NCBI RefSeq assembly: GCF_000296215.2
Contig: NZ_CP013949.1
Coordinates: 5,387,501 to 5,451,500, forward strand
From: Bradyrhizobium sp. CCGE-LA001
GTDB lineage: Bacteria > Pseudomonadota > Alphaproteobacteria > Rhizobiales > Xanthobacteraceae
DNA length: 64,000 nucleotides
Direction of reading: 5' to 3'
A program made the position numbers and the translations under genes. Positions 54,461-63,641 of the stretch are shown here, in pieces. Under the pieces are notes generated by a model. It did no database searches and was not told the origin of the DNA. It was given only the letters and a program-made list of their open reading frames with translations. Every line of letters begins with the position of its first letter. The first letter of the stretch is position 1.

Positions 54461-55534
54461 ATGGCCGGCCCTGCCCTCATCCCCGCTGGTGATTTCCGCA
54501 CCACGTACGCCGCGGACACCACGATCTTCCCGACCACCACCAGCCGCAATTTTGCGATCGCCGGCGTGCTGCTGCTGTGCCTCGCGCCACAATTCTTCAG
54601 CGGGTACTGGCTGAGCATCCTGATCCAGATCGGCATCTTCTCGATCGCGGCGCTCGGGCTGAACATTCTGGTCGGCTTCACCGGCCAGATCTCGATCGGG
54701 CACGCCGCGTTCTTCCTGCTCGGCGCCTTCACCTCGGCCTATATCTCCAACAACGCTCCTATCCCGGTGTTCTTCGCGATCCCGCTCGCCGGCATCGTCA
54801 CGGCGCTCGTCGGGCTGATCTTCGGCATTCCGGCGGCGCGGCTGAAGGGGCTCTATCTCGTCATCGCGACACTGGCGGCGCAATACATCCTGCTCGACTT
54901 CTTCTCCCGTGCGGAGTGGTTCACAGGCGGCTCGGTGCCGGCCAGCGCCAATCCGTTCTCGATCTTCGGCTTCACGCTGCGCGGCGACAAACAATATTTC
55001 TACGTCGTGCTGGCCTATGTGCTGGCGAGCTACATCCTCGTCACCAATCTGATGCGCACGCGCGACGGCCGCGCGCTGGTGGCGATCCGCGACCATTATC
55101 TGTCAGCGGAGATCATGGGCATCAACCTCACCAAATACCGCACGCTGTCGTTCGGGCTTGCCGCCTTCTTTGCCGGCATCGCCGGCGCGCTCTATGCGCA
55201 TTATCAGCTCGTGGTCTCGCAGGAAGGTTTCGGCATCGAGCGCTCGATCCTGTTCCTGGCCATGATCATCATCGGCGGCACCGGCTCGATCATGGGCACG
55301 CTGATGGGTACCGCCTTCGTGGTGTTGCTGCCTGAGGCGATGGAGTTCGTCAGCCATTATCTCAAGGGCGGTGCGATCGACAAGGCGCTGTCGCTCAACA
55401 ACAACATCACCTTCCTGCGCGAAATCGCGATCGGGGTGATCATCATCGCGTTCCTGATGTTCGAGCCCGATGGCCTCGCGCATCGCTGGCGACAAATCAA
55501 AGCCTATTGGAAACTCTACCCGTTCTCGCATTGA
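54461..55534 (+). CDS. livM: LivM-type ABC permease
   Basis: A 357-residue permease with IAALGLNILVGFTGQISIGH and AAFFLLGAFTSAYIS, and the C-terminal IIGGTGSIMGTLMGTA. About ten helices. It follows livH by 3 bp and precedes the substrate-binding protein. Confidence 0.88.
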   Translation: MAGPALIPAGDFRTTYAADTTIFPTTTSRNFAIAGVLLLCLAPQFFSGYWLSILIQIGIFSIAALGLNILVGFTGQISIGHAAFFLLGAFTSAYISNNAPIPVFFAIPLAGIVTALVGLIFGIPAARLKGLYLVIATLAAQYILLDFFSRAEWFTGGSVPASANPFSIFGFTLRGDKQYFYVVLAYVLASYILVTNLMRTRDGRALVAIRDHYLSAEIMGINLTKYRTLSFGLAAFFAGIAGALYAHYQLVVSQEGFGIERSILFLAMIIIGGTGSIMGTLMGTAFVVLLPEAMEFVSHYLKGGAIDKALSLNNNITFLREIAIGVIIIAFLMFEPDGLAHRWRQIKAYWKLYPFSH

Positions 55535-55577
55535 GCGCGGAAACTTCACTTAAACAATAAACAGGAGGAGCCGACCC

Positions 55578-56861
55578 ATGACGATGAAGTCCCTTTTGAG
55601 CACCGCGTCGCTCGCGTTCGCGATCGCCGCATTTTCGGCCGGCGCGCAGGCGCAGATCGCGATCGGACATCTCGCCGACTATTCCGGCGGCACCTCCGAC
55701 GTCGGCACGCCCTATGGGCAGGCCGTCGCCGACACCTTCGCCTGGGTCAACAAGAACGGCGGCGTCGGCGGCAAGCAGCTCAACGTCGATACCAACGATT
55801 ACGGCTATCAGGTGCCGCGCGCCATCGCGCTGTACAAGAAGTGGTCGGCGCCGGACGGCAAGGTCGCCGCGATCATGGGCTGGGGCACCGCGGACACCGA
55901 GGCGCTGACCGGCTTCCTCGCCCAGGACAAGATTCCGGACATGTCCGGCTCCTACGCCGCCGCCCTCACCGATCCCGAAGGCGTCAGCGGCAAGGCCAAG
56001 CCCGCACCCTACAATTTCTTCTACGGCCCGAGCTATTCGGATTCGCTGCGCGCGATGCTGATGTGGGCGGCCGAGGACTGGAAGGCCAAGGGCAAGTCCG
56101 GCAAGCCGAAATTCGTGCACATGGGCGCCAACCATCCTTACCCGAACGCGCCGAAGGCCGCCGGCGAAGCCATGGCACAGGAGCTCGGTTTCGAAGTGCT
56201 GCCACCGCTGGTGTTCGCGCTCGCGCCGGGTGACTACAGCGCGCAGTGCCTGAGCCTGAAATCCTCCGGTGCCAATTACGCCTATCTCGGCAACACCGCG
56301 GCCTCCAACATTTCAGTGATGAAGGCCTGCAAGACTGCCGGGGTCGAGGTCCAGTTCCTCGGCAATGTCTGGGGCATGGACGAGAACGCCGCCAAGACGG
56401 CTGGAGATGCCGCCAACGGTGTGATCTTCCCGCTGCGCACCGCGGTGAGCTGGGGCGGCGATGCACCCGGCATGAAGACGGTGATGGAAATCTCGAAGAT
56501 GTCCGACCCCACCGGCAAGGTCTATCGCCCGGTACACTACATCGCCGCCGTCTGCTCGTCGCTCTACATGAAAGAGGCGATCGAGTGGGCCGCCAAGAAC
56601 GGTGGCGCCACCGGCGAGAACGTTGCCAAGGGCTTCCACCAGAAGAAGGACTGGGTGCCGGCCGGGATGGAAGGCGTCTGCAATGCCTCGACCTGGACCG
56701 AGAAGGATCATCGCGGCACGCTGAAGGTCGATCTCTATCGCACCAAGGTCTCGGGCGCGACCGACGGCGACCTCAACGACCTCATGTCCAAGGGCACGAT
56801 CAAGCTCGAGAAGGTCAAGACCGTCGAGTTGCCGCGCAAGCCCGAATTGCTGGGCTGGTGA
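55578..56861 (+). CDS. livK: Periplasmic substrate-binding protein (LivK type)
   Basis: A 427-residue exported protein. Signal peptide SLAFAIAAFSAGAQA is cleaved before QIAIG, followed by the binding-lobe start IGHLADYSGGTSDVG. The rest has the Peripla_BP_6 two-lobe architecture. AGGAGGAG is 7-8 bp before the ATG, a strong site for an abundant protein. The ligand is likely an organic acid that the operon's acyl-CoA synthetase can activate, not necessarily an amino acid. Confidence 0.88.
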   Translation: MTMKSLLSTASLAFAIAAFSAGAQAQIAIGHLADYSGGTSDVGTPYGQAVADTFAWVNKNGGVGGKQLNVDTNDYGYQVPRAIALYKKWSAPDGKVAAIMGWGTADTEALTGFLAQDKIPDMSGSYAAALTDPEGVSGKAKPAPYNFFYGPSYSDSLRAMLMWAAEDWKAKGKSGKPKFVHMGANHPYPNAPKAAGEAMAQELGFEVLPPLVFALAPGDYSAQCLSLKSSGANYAYLGNTAASNISVMKACKTAGVEVQFLGNVWGMDENAAKTAGDAANGVIFPLRTAVSWGGDAPGMKTVMEISKMSDPTGKVYRPVHYIAAVCSSLYMKEAIEWAAKNGGATGENVAKGFHQKKDWVPAGMEGVCNASTWTEKDHRGTLKVDLYRTKVSGATDGDLNDLMSKGTIKLEKVKTVELPRKPELLGW

Positions 56862-56872
56862 GCTGATCACTT

Positions 56873-56955
56873 CGTCGTTCCGGGGCGATGCGAATGCATC
56901 GAACCCGGAACCTCGAGATTCCGGGTTCGGTCCTGCGGACCGCCCCGGAATGACG
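56873..56955. repeat. Dispersed palindromic repeat, type A copy 2
   Basis: An 83-bp near-perfect palindrome with arms CGTCGTTCCGGGGCG and CGCCCCGGAATGACG and the centre CGAGATTCCGGGTTCG, sharing arms and centre with the copy at 33093-33184. It lies between livK and livF. Confidence 0.8.
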
Positions 56956-56961
56956 GATTGA

Positions 56962-57813
56962 ATGGAAGACGACATGACCGACACCTTCGAAGCAACCCAC
57001 GCCAAGCCGGCCGTCGTCCCCGCGCCGCCCCTCCTCAGCGTGCGCAACATCGAGGTCGTCTATGACGACGTCATCCTTGTGCTGCGCGGCCTCAGCCTCG
57101 ACGTGCCCAAGGGCGCTATCGTGGCGCTGCTCGGGGCCAACGGCGCCGGCAAATCGACGACGCTGAAGGCGATCTCGGGGCTGCTCAAGACCGAGGACGG
57201 CGAGGTTACGCGCGGCGAGATCCTGTTCGATGGCGACCGCATCAACGGCATCGACCCCGACAAGATCGTGCGCCGCGGCATCTTCCAGGTGATGGAGGGC
57301 CGACGCATCGTCGCCGACATGACCTCGCTGGAGAACCTCAGGCTCGGCGCCTTCACCCGCCGGGACCGCGAGGTCGATGCCGATCTCGACATGGTCTTCA
57401 ACTACTTCCCGCGCCTGAAGGAGCGCACCGGCCTTGCCGGTTATCTCTCGGGCGGCGAGCAGCAGATGCTAGCGATCGGCCGCGCGCTCATGGCGCGCCC
57501 GAAGATGATCCTGATGGACGAGCCCTCCATGGGTCTGTCGCCGCTGCTGGTGAAAGAGGTGTTCTCGATCATCCAGAAGATCAATCGCGATCTCGGTGTC
57601 ACCATTTTGCTGGTCGAGCAGAACGCACGCGCCGCGCTCTCGGTGGCGAGCCACGGCTATATCATGGAGCAAGGCAAGGTCGTGCTCGACGGCACCGCCG
57701 ACGAACTGCGCGACAACGAGGACGTCAAGGAATTCTATCTCGGCGGCGCCGGCGACCAGCGCAAGAGCTTCAAGAACCTCAAGAGCTTCAAGCGGCGCAA
57801 GCGCTGGCTGTGA
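56962..57813 (+). CDS. livF: LivF-type ABC transporter ATPase
   Basis: A 283-residue ATPase. Walker A LLGANGAGKSTTLKAI, the signature LSGGEQQMLAIGRALM and Walker B MILMDEPSMGLSP are present, with EGRRIVADMTSLEN of the LivF type. The start is either 56962 or 56974 (MTDTFEATHAK, with GGAAG 4 bp before). The C-terminus is unusually basic (KSFKNLKSFKRRKRWL). It is separated from livK by a repeat and ends the operon. Confidence 0.88.
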   Translation: MEDDMTDTFEATHAKPAVVPAPPLLSVRNIEVVYDDVILVLRGLSLDVPKGAIVALLGANGAGKSTTLKAISGLLKTEDGEVTRGEILFDGDRINGIDPDKIVRRGIFQVMEGRRIVADMTSLENLRLGAFTRRDREVDADLDMVFNYFPRLKERTGLAGYLSGGEQQMLAIGRALMARPKMILMDEPSMGLSPLLVKEVFSIIQKINRDLGVTILLVEQNARAALSVASHGYIMEQGKVVLDGTADELRDNEDVKEFYLGGAGDQRKSFKNLKSFKRRKRWL

Positions 57814-57825
57814 TCCACATTGAGC

Positions 57826-58974
57826 CTAGCCCAGCACCTGCTCCGCTTCCGTGACCGCGCAGAGAACATGATAGAACGACGACGCAGGAATGGTGTCGAC
57901 CAGCGATTTGCCGTCGCGGTCGAACTGATCGTACCAGCCGCCCTTCACGGGATGGCTGAGATAATGTCGTTCCAGTCTCGTCAGCGCCGCACGCGCCTCA
58001 TCCGCCGCGCCCGCCTCGCCGGACTCGGCCTGCGCGGTCCACGCCTTCGCGATCTCGGTCTGCGGCCACAGCCGGCGCGTGCTGCGCCGAATGTTGCCGG
58101 CGTCATCGCCCTCGTCGATCAGACAGCCCGTGGCCTCGTCGCGGTAGCGCACGGAGGTTGCCAGCAGTTCGGCGCGCCGCTGTCCGGTCGGGCATCCCGT
58201 GATGCGTTCAAACCCCTTCAGAAGCCACACCCATTCCGCTTGGTGACCGGGTTCGACGCTGACCGGCTCGATCTTCGACCAGTCCTCCTCGAAATACTCG
58301 CTGAGCACGCACTTCCGCTTGTCATAGAGGTTGGCGAGGAACAGCGCGAAGAATTCTCCGGCGCGGTTCTGGAACGACAGATCGTGCGTCGCCTCGAAGC
58401 AGGCGATCATCGCCTCGAACAGATGCATGTGCGGGTTCTGCCGGCGCGGCAGCGAGACCGGAAGGCCTTCATGGACGCCACCATGCGGCGAGCGCAGATG
58501 GCCGTCGAGGAAGGCGAGCAGCGCGTCGATCTCGGCGCGAACCTGGGCATCCTGGTCGAGCGCATAGACGCTCGCGAGCGCAAACAGGATGAACGCGTGG
58601 TCGTAGGCGTCGCGCCGGCCGTCCAGCACGGCCCCTTCCGGCGTCAGCCGGTGCACGTAGCCAGGGCGGCCGTCGGGCGCCTTCGCTCTCGCCAGCATAT
58701 GCTCCAGCCCCTTGAGCGCGATGGCGCGACCCTCGGGGTACCAGCCCATCTGCGCGGCCTTGGCGTAGCACCAGATCTGGCGCGCCTGCACGAACACGCG
58801 CCGCGGCGCGGCGGCGTCCGCCGTGCCGTCGCGGTGCAGCCGGTCGATGAAACCGCCGGTGGCGTGATCCCAGCCGACCGTCGACCACAGCGGCAGCGCC
58901 TCGTCGATGATGCGCCGCTTCAGGCGCGCGACGACGTCCGCCGCATCCGCCGTAATGCTTCCTTCGTCCGCCAT
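57826..58974 (-). CDS. AGE-family sugar epimerase/isomerase
   Basis: About 382 residues from the ATG at 58974 (MADEGSITADAADVV). The family segments are GGFIDRLHRDG, RRVFVQARQIWCYAKAAQ, DAYDHAFILFALASV, and EPGHQAEWVWLLKGF with the catalytic histidine. These (alpha/alpha)6-barrel enzymes include N-acylglucosamine 2-epimerases, mannose isomerases and sulfoquinovose isomerases. The substrate is not readable. It ends 12 bp from the convergent livF. Confidence 0.85.
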   Translation of the reverse strand: MADEGSITADAADVVARLKRRIIDEALPLWSTVGWDHATGGFIDRLHRDGTADAAAPRRVFVQARQIWCYAKAAQMGWYPEGRAIALKGLEHMLARAKAPDGRPGYVHRLTPEGAVLDGRRDAYDHAFILFALASVYALDQDAQVRAEIDALLAFLDGHLRSPHGGVHEGLPVSLPRRQNPHMHLFEAMIACFEATHDLSFQNRAGEFFALFLANLYDKRKCVLSEYFEEDWSKIEPVSVEPGHQAEWVWLLKGFERITGCPTGQRRAELLATSVRYRDEATGCLIDEGDDAGNIRRSTRRLWPQTEIAKAWTAQAESGEAGAADEARAALTRLERHYLSHPVKGGWYDQFDRDGKSLVDTIPASSFYHVLCAVTEAEQVLG

Positions 58975-59063
58975 CGCGCCCTCTCTAGGCCTCGCCAATG
59001 GCCGTCTGATACCGATGCCGGCGGCGGCGTGCAACGGACCATGCCAACCCGGAAAGACCAGCC

Positions 59064-60287
59064 ATGACCGCCCATTACGATGCCCTCGAGACGCGCGATC
59101 ACGGCGCGCGCGAGGCCGAGCTGTTTTCCCGCCTTCCGGAGGTGCTGCGTGGCGCCATGGCCGCGCCAGCCTATGCCGAGCGGCTGAGGGGCGTGGACCC
59201 CGCCTCGGTGAGGTCCAGAGAGGCGCTGGCGGGCCTGCCGGTGCTGCGCAAGTCGGAACTGCCGGCCCTGCACAAAGCCTCAACGCCCTTCGGCGGCTTC
59301 GTGGCGGCCTCGCCGGGGTCGTTCGCCCGCCTCTTCACCTCCCCTGGCCCCATTTTCGAGCCGGAAGGACGCCAGGCCGATCCCTGGCGCGGCGCTCGGG
59401 CGCTGTTCGCAGCCGGGTTCCGCCCCGACGACATCGTGCTCAACACCTTCAGCTACCACCTCACCCCCGGTGGCTTCATCTTCGATGCATCGGCACGCGC
59501 GCTTGGCTGCGCCGTGATTCCCGCGGGCCCCGGTAATCTTGAACAGCAGTTCGAGTTGATCGAAGCTTATCGCCCCGTCGGCTACAGCGGCACGCCGGAT
59601 TTCCTGAAGATCCTGCTCGACGCCGCAGCCGGCTCGGGCCGCGACGTCTCCTCGATCAAGCGCGCGCTGGTGTCGGGTGCGGCGTTCCCGCCCTCGCTCC
59701 AGGCCGAGATCAAGGGGCGCGGCATCGACGCCTACCAGGCCTTCGGCACCGCCGATCTCGGCCTCCTCGCCTTCGAGACCGAGTCCCGCGAGGGCATGGT
59801 CGTCAACGAGGACCTCATCCTGGAGATCGTCAAGCCCGGCACCGGCGATCCCGTTGCGCCGGGCGACGTCGGCGAGATCGTCGTCACCTCGCTCGACCCG
59901 CACCATCCCTTGATCCGGCTCGCGCTCGGCGACCTCACCGCCGCCCTGCCGGGAGTAAGCCCCTGCGGGCGCACCAACATGCGCATCAAGGGCTGGATGG
60001 GCCGTGCCGACCAGACCACGAAGGTGAAGGGCATGTTCGTCCGGCCCGAGCAGGTCGCCGAGATCGGCAAGCGCCATTCCGCACTCGGAAGGCTACGCCT
60101 CGTCGTCACGCGCCAAGGCGAGACCGACGCGATGACGTTGAGAGCGGAAACGACGGCCGCGAGCGAAGCACTGCGCGAGGAGATCGCCGGCACCTTGCGT
60201 GCCGTGACGAAGCTCGGCGGCACCGTCGAGCTGGTCAGTCCCGGCGTGCTGCCCAACGACGGAAAGGTGATCGCGGACGAGCGATAG
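59064..60287 (+). CDS. AMP-binding ligase, PaaK-like
   Basis: A 407-residue ANL-family protein of the phenylacetate-CoA ligase type. Segments such as PVGYSGTPDFLKILLDA, YQAFGTADLGLLAFETESREG, VVTSLDPHHPLIRL and the C-terminal GRADQTTKVKGMFVRPEQV are characteristic. It probably makes an aryl-CoA. It is divergent from the AGE gene and stands after the second Liv operon, which may bring in the same kind of acid. The stop is followed by two repeats. Confidence 0.85.
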   Translation: MTAHYDALETRDHGAREAELFSRLPEVLRGAMAAPAYAERLRGVDPASVRSREALAGLPVLRKSELPALHKASTPFGGFVAASPGSFARLFTSPGPIFEPEGRQADPWRGARALFAAGFRPDDIVLNTFSYHLTPGGFIFDASARALGCAVIPAGPGNLEQQFELIEAYRPVGYSGTPDFLKILLDAAAGSGRDVSSIKRALVSGAAFPPSLQAEIKGRGIDAYQAFGTADLGLLAFETESREGMVVNEDLILEIVKPGTGDPVAPGDVGEIVVTSLDPHHPLIRLALGDLTAALPGVSPCGRTNMRIKGWMGRADQTTKVKGMFVRPEQVAEIGKRHSALGRLRLVVTRQGETDAMTLRAETTAASEALREEIAGTLRAVTKLGGTVELVSPGVLPNDGKVIADER

Positions 60288-60334
60288 AGCATGATCCGGG
60301 AAAGTGTGCGCGGTTTTCCGAAGAGATCATGCTC
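60287..60334. repeat. Rhizobiales-type palindromic repeat (GAGCATGATC family)
   Basis: Arms GAGCATGATC (60287-60296) and GATCATGCTC (60325-60334) are perfect, with GTTTTCCGAAGA in the loop. I recognise this as a repeat common in Bradyrhizobium and Rhodopseudomonas intergenic DNA. Confidence 0.8.
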
Positions 60335-60344
60335 AAAGAACAAG

Positions 60345-60387
60345 CTAAAGCGCGATGACGGTCCATCTTCGTCTCATCGCGCTTTAG
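60345..60387. repeat. Palindromic repeat (CTAAAGCGCGATGA family), candidate terminator
   Basis: Arms CTAAAGCGCGATGA (60345-60358) and TCATCGCGCTTTAG (60374-60387) are perfect and 14 bp long. The element fills the gap before the carbamoyltransferase stop at 60390 and probably ends both convergent transcripts. Confidence 0.8.
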
Positions 60388-60389
60388 TC

Positions 60390-62027
60390 TCAGCTCGATT
60401 TCGAAAGCCGATAGTTGCCGAGATACAGCACGTCCAGACCTGAGCAGAAATAGGTGTGCAACGCCTCCAGCGGCGCGTTCACCGTCGGCTGCTCATTGAT
60501 GTTGAGACTGGTGTTGATGAGGACCGGCAGCGAGGTCGCCTTCGCGAACTCGCCAATCAGGCGGCTGTAGAGCGGATTGCTGTCCGCATGAACACTCTGG
60601 ATGCGCGCAGTGTTGTCGACATGGACCACCGCGGGCATGGTCTCGGCGACCTTCTCGTTGACTGGAAAAGTCACGACCATGAAGGGCGCATCGAACGTGT
60701 CCTCGAAATACTCGGCCTGGCGCTCGTAAAGCACCGACGGACAGAACGGGCGGAACTCCTCGCGATATTTGATCGTGAGATTGATGCGGTCTTTCATGCC
60801 GGCATGGCGCGGATCGGCCAGGATCGAGCGGTTGCCGAGCGCGCGCGGACCGTACTCCATCCGTCCCTGGAACCAGCCGACCGTCTTCTGCTCCGTCAAG
60901 TCGGTGACGCAGCGCGACACGGGATCGTCGAGCAGCTCGAACCGGGCGCCGATCTTGTCCAGCGTCTCCCGGATCGTGTCGTTGGAATAGTCGGGTCCCC
61001 AGTAAGCGTGGGTCAGCGGCGCGATCGCGTGGCCCGCCTCCGCGCATTTCATCATCGCCGCACCGAGCGCTACGCCGGCATCGTGCGGGACCGGCGGCAC
61101 ATAGAGACGCTTCACAGAAGGCTCGGCCGCGATCTCCATGTTCATCTTGCAGTTCAGCCCGACCCCGCCGGCGATGCAGACGTCGCCGCAGCCCGTCTCG
61201 GCGATCGCCGAACGGATCACCTCGGTGGTGACGACCTCGAGCTGCTTCTGGCCGCTCGCGGCGATGTTGGTCAGGCGCTGGTCGAGCGGCTGGCCGCGCA
61301 GCCGCCGCGGCCCCAAAATCTCCTCCATCTTCTCGGTGAAGATGCGTTCCTGCCGTGTCGAGAAATCGCTGGTGAATATCCCCGCGTCGCGCCGGCGCTT
61401 GTCGAGCTCGGGATCGAGCTCGTAGTTGATGCCGTTCGGGCGCAACAGCTTCGCGAACTTGTCGAGATATTCCGGGCTGCCATAGGACGACAGGCCCATG
61501 ACCTTGTACTCGTCGTTGGTCATCTGATAGCCGAGATACTGGGTCAGCATCCCGTAATAGAGCCCGAGACTGTTGTGGCGGGCGAACCGCGTCAGCACGC
61601 GGAAATCGTTGCCGCGCGCATGCGCGACGAGGCCGGCGCTGGAATCCCCCGAGAAGTCGAAGCAGGCCACCGTCGCCTCGGAAAAACCGGAGCCGTAGAA
61701 CGAGCTCGCGGCATGACAGAGATGATGGTCGTAGAGCTCGATCTTCGGGCTGTGGCCGAACTGATATTTGAAATATTCGGTGAGGCGCTGCGCGTAGTTC
61801 GTGTAGGTCTTCAGCGGCGAGCAGATCCAGTCAACCTCGCGCATGGTGATGCCGGCCTGCTTCAGGCAGAACCCGATCGCGCCGCGCGGCAGCTCGCCGC
61901 GCGCATGTTTCGCCAGGGTGAAACGCTCCTCCTCGGCGGCTGCGATCAACTCGCCATCGCGCAGCAACACCGCCGCACCGTCGTGGTGCCCATGCTTGAT
62001 CCCCGAACTGATTCCGACCACATACAT
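60390..62027 (-). CDS. Carbamoyltransferase (NodU/CmcH/TobZ family)
   Basis: A 545-residue enzyme from the ATG at 62027. The Kae1-like N-terminal domain has SSGIKHGHHDGAAVLL and YDHHLCHAASSFYGSGF, which hold the metal-binding histidines; GGVGLNCKMN lies in the middle; and the YrdC-like C-terminal domain has RMEYGPRALGNRSILAD. It forms carbamoyl-adenylate and carbamoylates a hydroxyl of a sugar or natural product. NodU acts on Nod factor, but nothing here shows a nod context; the neighbouring sugar kinase and methyltransferase suggest a surface glycan. A TTG at 62036 is an alternative start. Confidence 0.9.
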   Translation of the reverse strand: MYVVGISSGIKHGHHDGAAVLLRDGELIAAAEEERFTLAKHARGELPRGAIGFCLKQAGITMREVDWICSPLKTYTNYAQRLTEYFKYQFGHSPKIELYDHHLCHAASSFYGSGFSEATVACFDFSGDSSAGLVAHARGNDFRVLTRFARHNSLGLYYGMLTQYLGYQMTNDEYKVMGLSSYGSPEYLDKFAKLLRPNGINYELDPELDKRRRDAGIFTSDFSTRQERIFTEKMEEILGPRRLRGQPLDQRLTNIAASGQKQLEVVTTEVIRSAIAETGCGDVCIAGGVGLNCKMNMEIAAEPSVKRLYVPPVPHDAGVALGAAMMKCAEAGHAIAPLTHAYWGPDYSNDTIRETLDKIGARFELLDDPVSRCVTDLTEQKTVGWFQGRMEYGPRALGNRSILADPRHAGMKDRINLTIKYREEFRPFCPSVLYERQAEYFEDTFDAPFMVVTFPVNEKVAETMPAVVHVDNTARIQSVHADSNPLYSRLIGEFAKATSLPVLINTSLNINEQPTVNAPLEALHTYFCSGLDVLYLGNYRLSKSS

Positions 62028-62227
62028 TTGGTGCAAACCCCTTTGCGGAGCCTTCTATAGAAACTGCGGCCAATGTAAATCGGCTATGGTCCGGCCGTAG
62101 CGCTTCGTGGCAGCCCTTTTGGCCGCGATATCCCCGGGGCCAGGAACCTTGCATCGTCCCGGCCGCTCCCGTATTACCAATCCTTGCTTACGATGGCCTG
62201 GAATTGGCCTTTCCCGGATCCCGAATA

Positions 62228-63640
62228 GTGCTCGACCGAACCCTCGTCACCATCGCCGAGACCGAGACCATTGAGGAAGCCTTCCGGCACCTCAATGAGA
62301 ACAAGCTTGGTATTCTGTTCGCGCAGGACGCGAACGAACGGATCGTCGGCGCGGTAACGGACGGTGACATCCGCAGGTGCATGCTGGCCGGCAGCACGAT
62401 TCACGATCGGGTTGCCACCTGCATCAATCGCAACTTCGTGTGGGCGCCCGCCGGAGCACCGCGCGAGCAGATCCTCAAGCTGCTCGACCAGCGTGTGCAT
62501 GTGGTGCCGATTCTCGATGCCGAGAGACGTCTGGTCGACGTATTCAGCCGCGAGCTGTTCAACCTGTCGGAAGAGAGCGAGGTGTTCGCACGCGGCCGCT
62601 CGCCAGTGCGCATCAGCTTCTCCGGCGGCGGCACAGACCTCACGCATTACTTCGTTGCGAATGATGGCGGCGCGGTGATCAGTGCCACGATCAAGATGTA
62701 CGCCCATGCAACGCTGCGGCGCCGGAGCGACCCCAGCATCCGGATCTATTCGCATGATTTCCGTTGCACCGTCGAGGCCGACAATCTCGCCCAGCTCGGA
62801 ACGGGGGGAGAGCTCGCGCTGATCAAGTCGGTGGTGCGCCTGATCAAGCCGACTTACGGATTCGAGCTCGAAGTGTCCGCCGACTTTCCGGTCGGCTCGG
62901 GGCTCGGCGGCTCGGCAGTGGTCTCGTCGGCCATTATCGGCTGCTTCAACGAATTCCGCAGCGACCAGTGGGACCGTCACGAGATCGCGGAGATGGCTTT
63001 CCAGGCCGAACGGCTGATGCTCAACATCCCCGGCGGCTGGCAGGACCAGTACGCCACCGTGTTCGGCGGCTTCAACCACATGGAGTTCTTCTCCGACCAG
63101 AACACCATCGTGCCGCTTCGCCTCGACTCCAGCATCATCGCCGAGCTCGAGGAGAGCCTGGTGCTCTGCTACGCCGGCTCCGGCCGCGATTCCGGGGCCA
63201 TCCACCGCGACCAGAAGGCACAGCATGAAACCAGTGACGCCGTCGCCGCGGCCGCCAAGCAGAAGGAAGTGACGCGCCTCATCCGGCGGCATCTGTTGCG
63301 CGGCCAGCTGCTGGAATGCGGCCGGCTGATCGACGAGGCCTGGCACGCCAAGCGGAAGCTGAGCTCGAAGATATCCTCGGACGCGCTCGATGCGCTCTAC
63401 GATTTCGCCAAACGGCATGGCGCAGTCGGCGGCAAGCTGCTGGGCGCCGGCGGCGGCGGGTATTTTATCTTCTTCGTGCGCCCCTTCGAACGCTATCAGC
63501 TCATCGCCGCGCTGGAGCAGCAGGGGCATACCTGTTCCCGCATCATGTTTGAAGAGAGCGGGCTGCGGACGTGGAAGTCGCGCCTTCCTTCTTCGTCCAG
63601 ACAGAACTCCGCCGAAGCCGCCCGTCCAAAGGACCATTGA
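62228..63640 (+). CDS. CBS-pair / GHMP sugar kinase fusion
   Basis: About 470 residues. Residues 1-110 contain two CBS motifs (NKLGILFAQDANERIVGAV with TDGDIRR, and VHVVPILDAERRLVDVF). The rest is a GHMP kinase with SPVRISFSGGGTDL, the glycine-rich ATP loop GSGLGGSAVVSSAIIGCF and the C-terminal KLLGAGGGGYFIFF. The kinase half resembles HddA (D-glycero-D-manno-heptose 7-phosphate kinase). CBS pairs usually sit on the nucleotidyltransferase of such pathways, not the kinase. The GTG start at 62228 follows a mini-ORF (62193-62228); a TTG at 62204 in the same frame is an alternative. It is divergent from the carbamoyltransferase. Confidence 0.8.
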   Translation: MLDRTLVTIAETETIEEAFRHLNENKLGILFAQDANERIVGAVTDGDIRRCMLAGSTIHDRVATCINRNFVWAPAGAPREQILKLLDQRVHVVPILDAERRLVDVFSRELFNLSEESEVFARGRSPVRISFSGGGTDLTHYFVANDGGAVISATIKMYAHATLRRRSDPSIRIYSHDFRCTVEADNLAQLGTGGELALIKSVVRLIKPTYGFELEVSADFPVGSGLGGSAVVSSAIIGCFNEFRSDQWDRHEIAEMAFQAERLMLNIPGGWQDQYATVFGGFNHMEFFSDQNTIVPLRLDSSIIAELEESLVLCYAGSGRDSGAIHRDQKAQHETSDAVAAAAKQKEVTRLIRRHLLRGQLLECGRLIDEAWHAKRKLSSKISSDALDALYDFAKRHGAVGGKLLGAGGGGYFIFFVRPFERYQLIAALEQQGHTCSRIMFEESGLRTWKSRLPSSSRQNSAEAARPKDH

Positions 63641-63641
63641 C

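Noticed and set aside
60390..62027. Calling the carbamoyltransferase nodU
   Set aside because: There are no nod box, nodABC or symbiotic genes in view. The family includes many sugar and antibiotic carbamoyltransferases.
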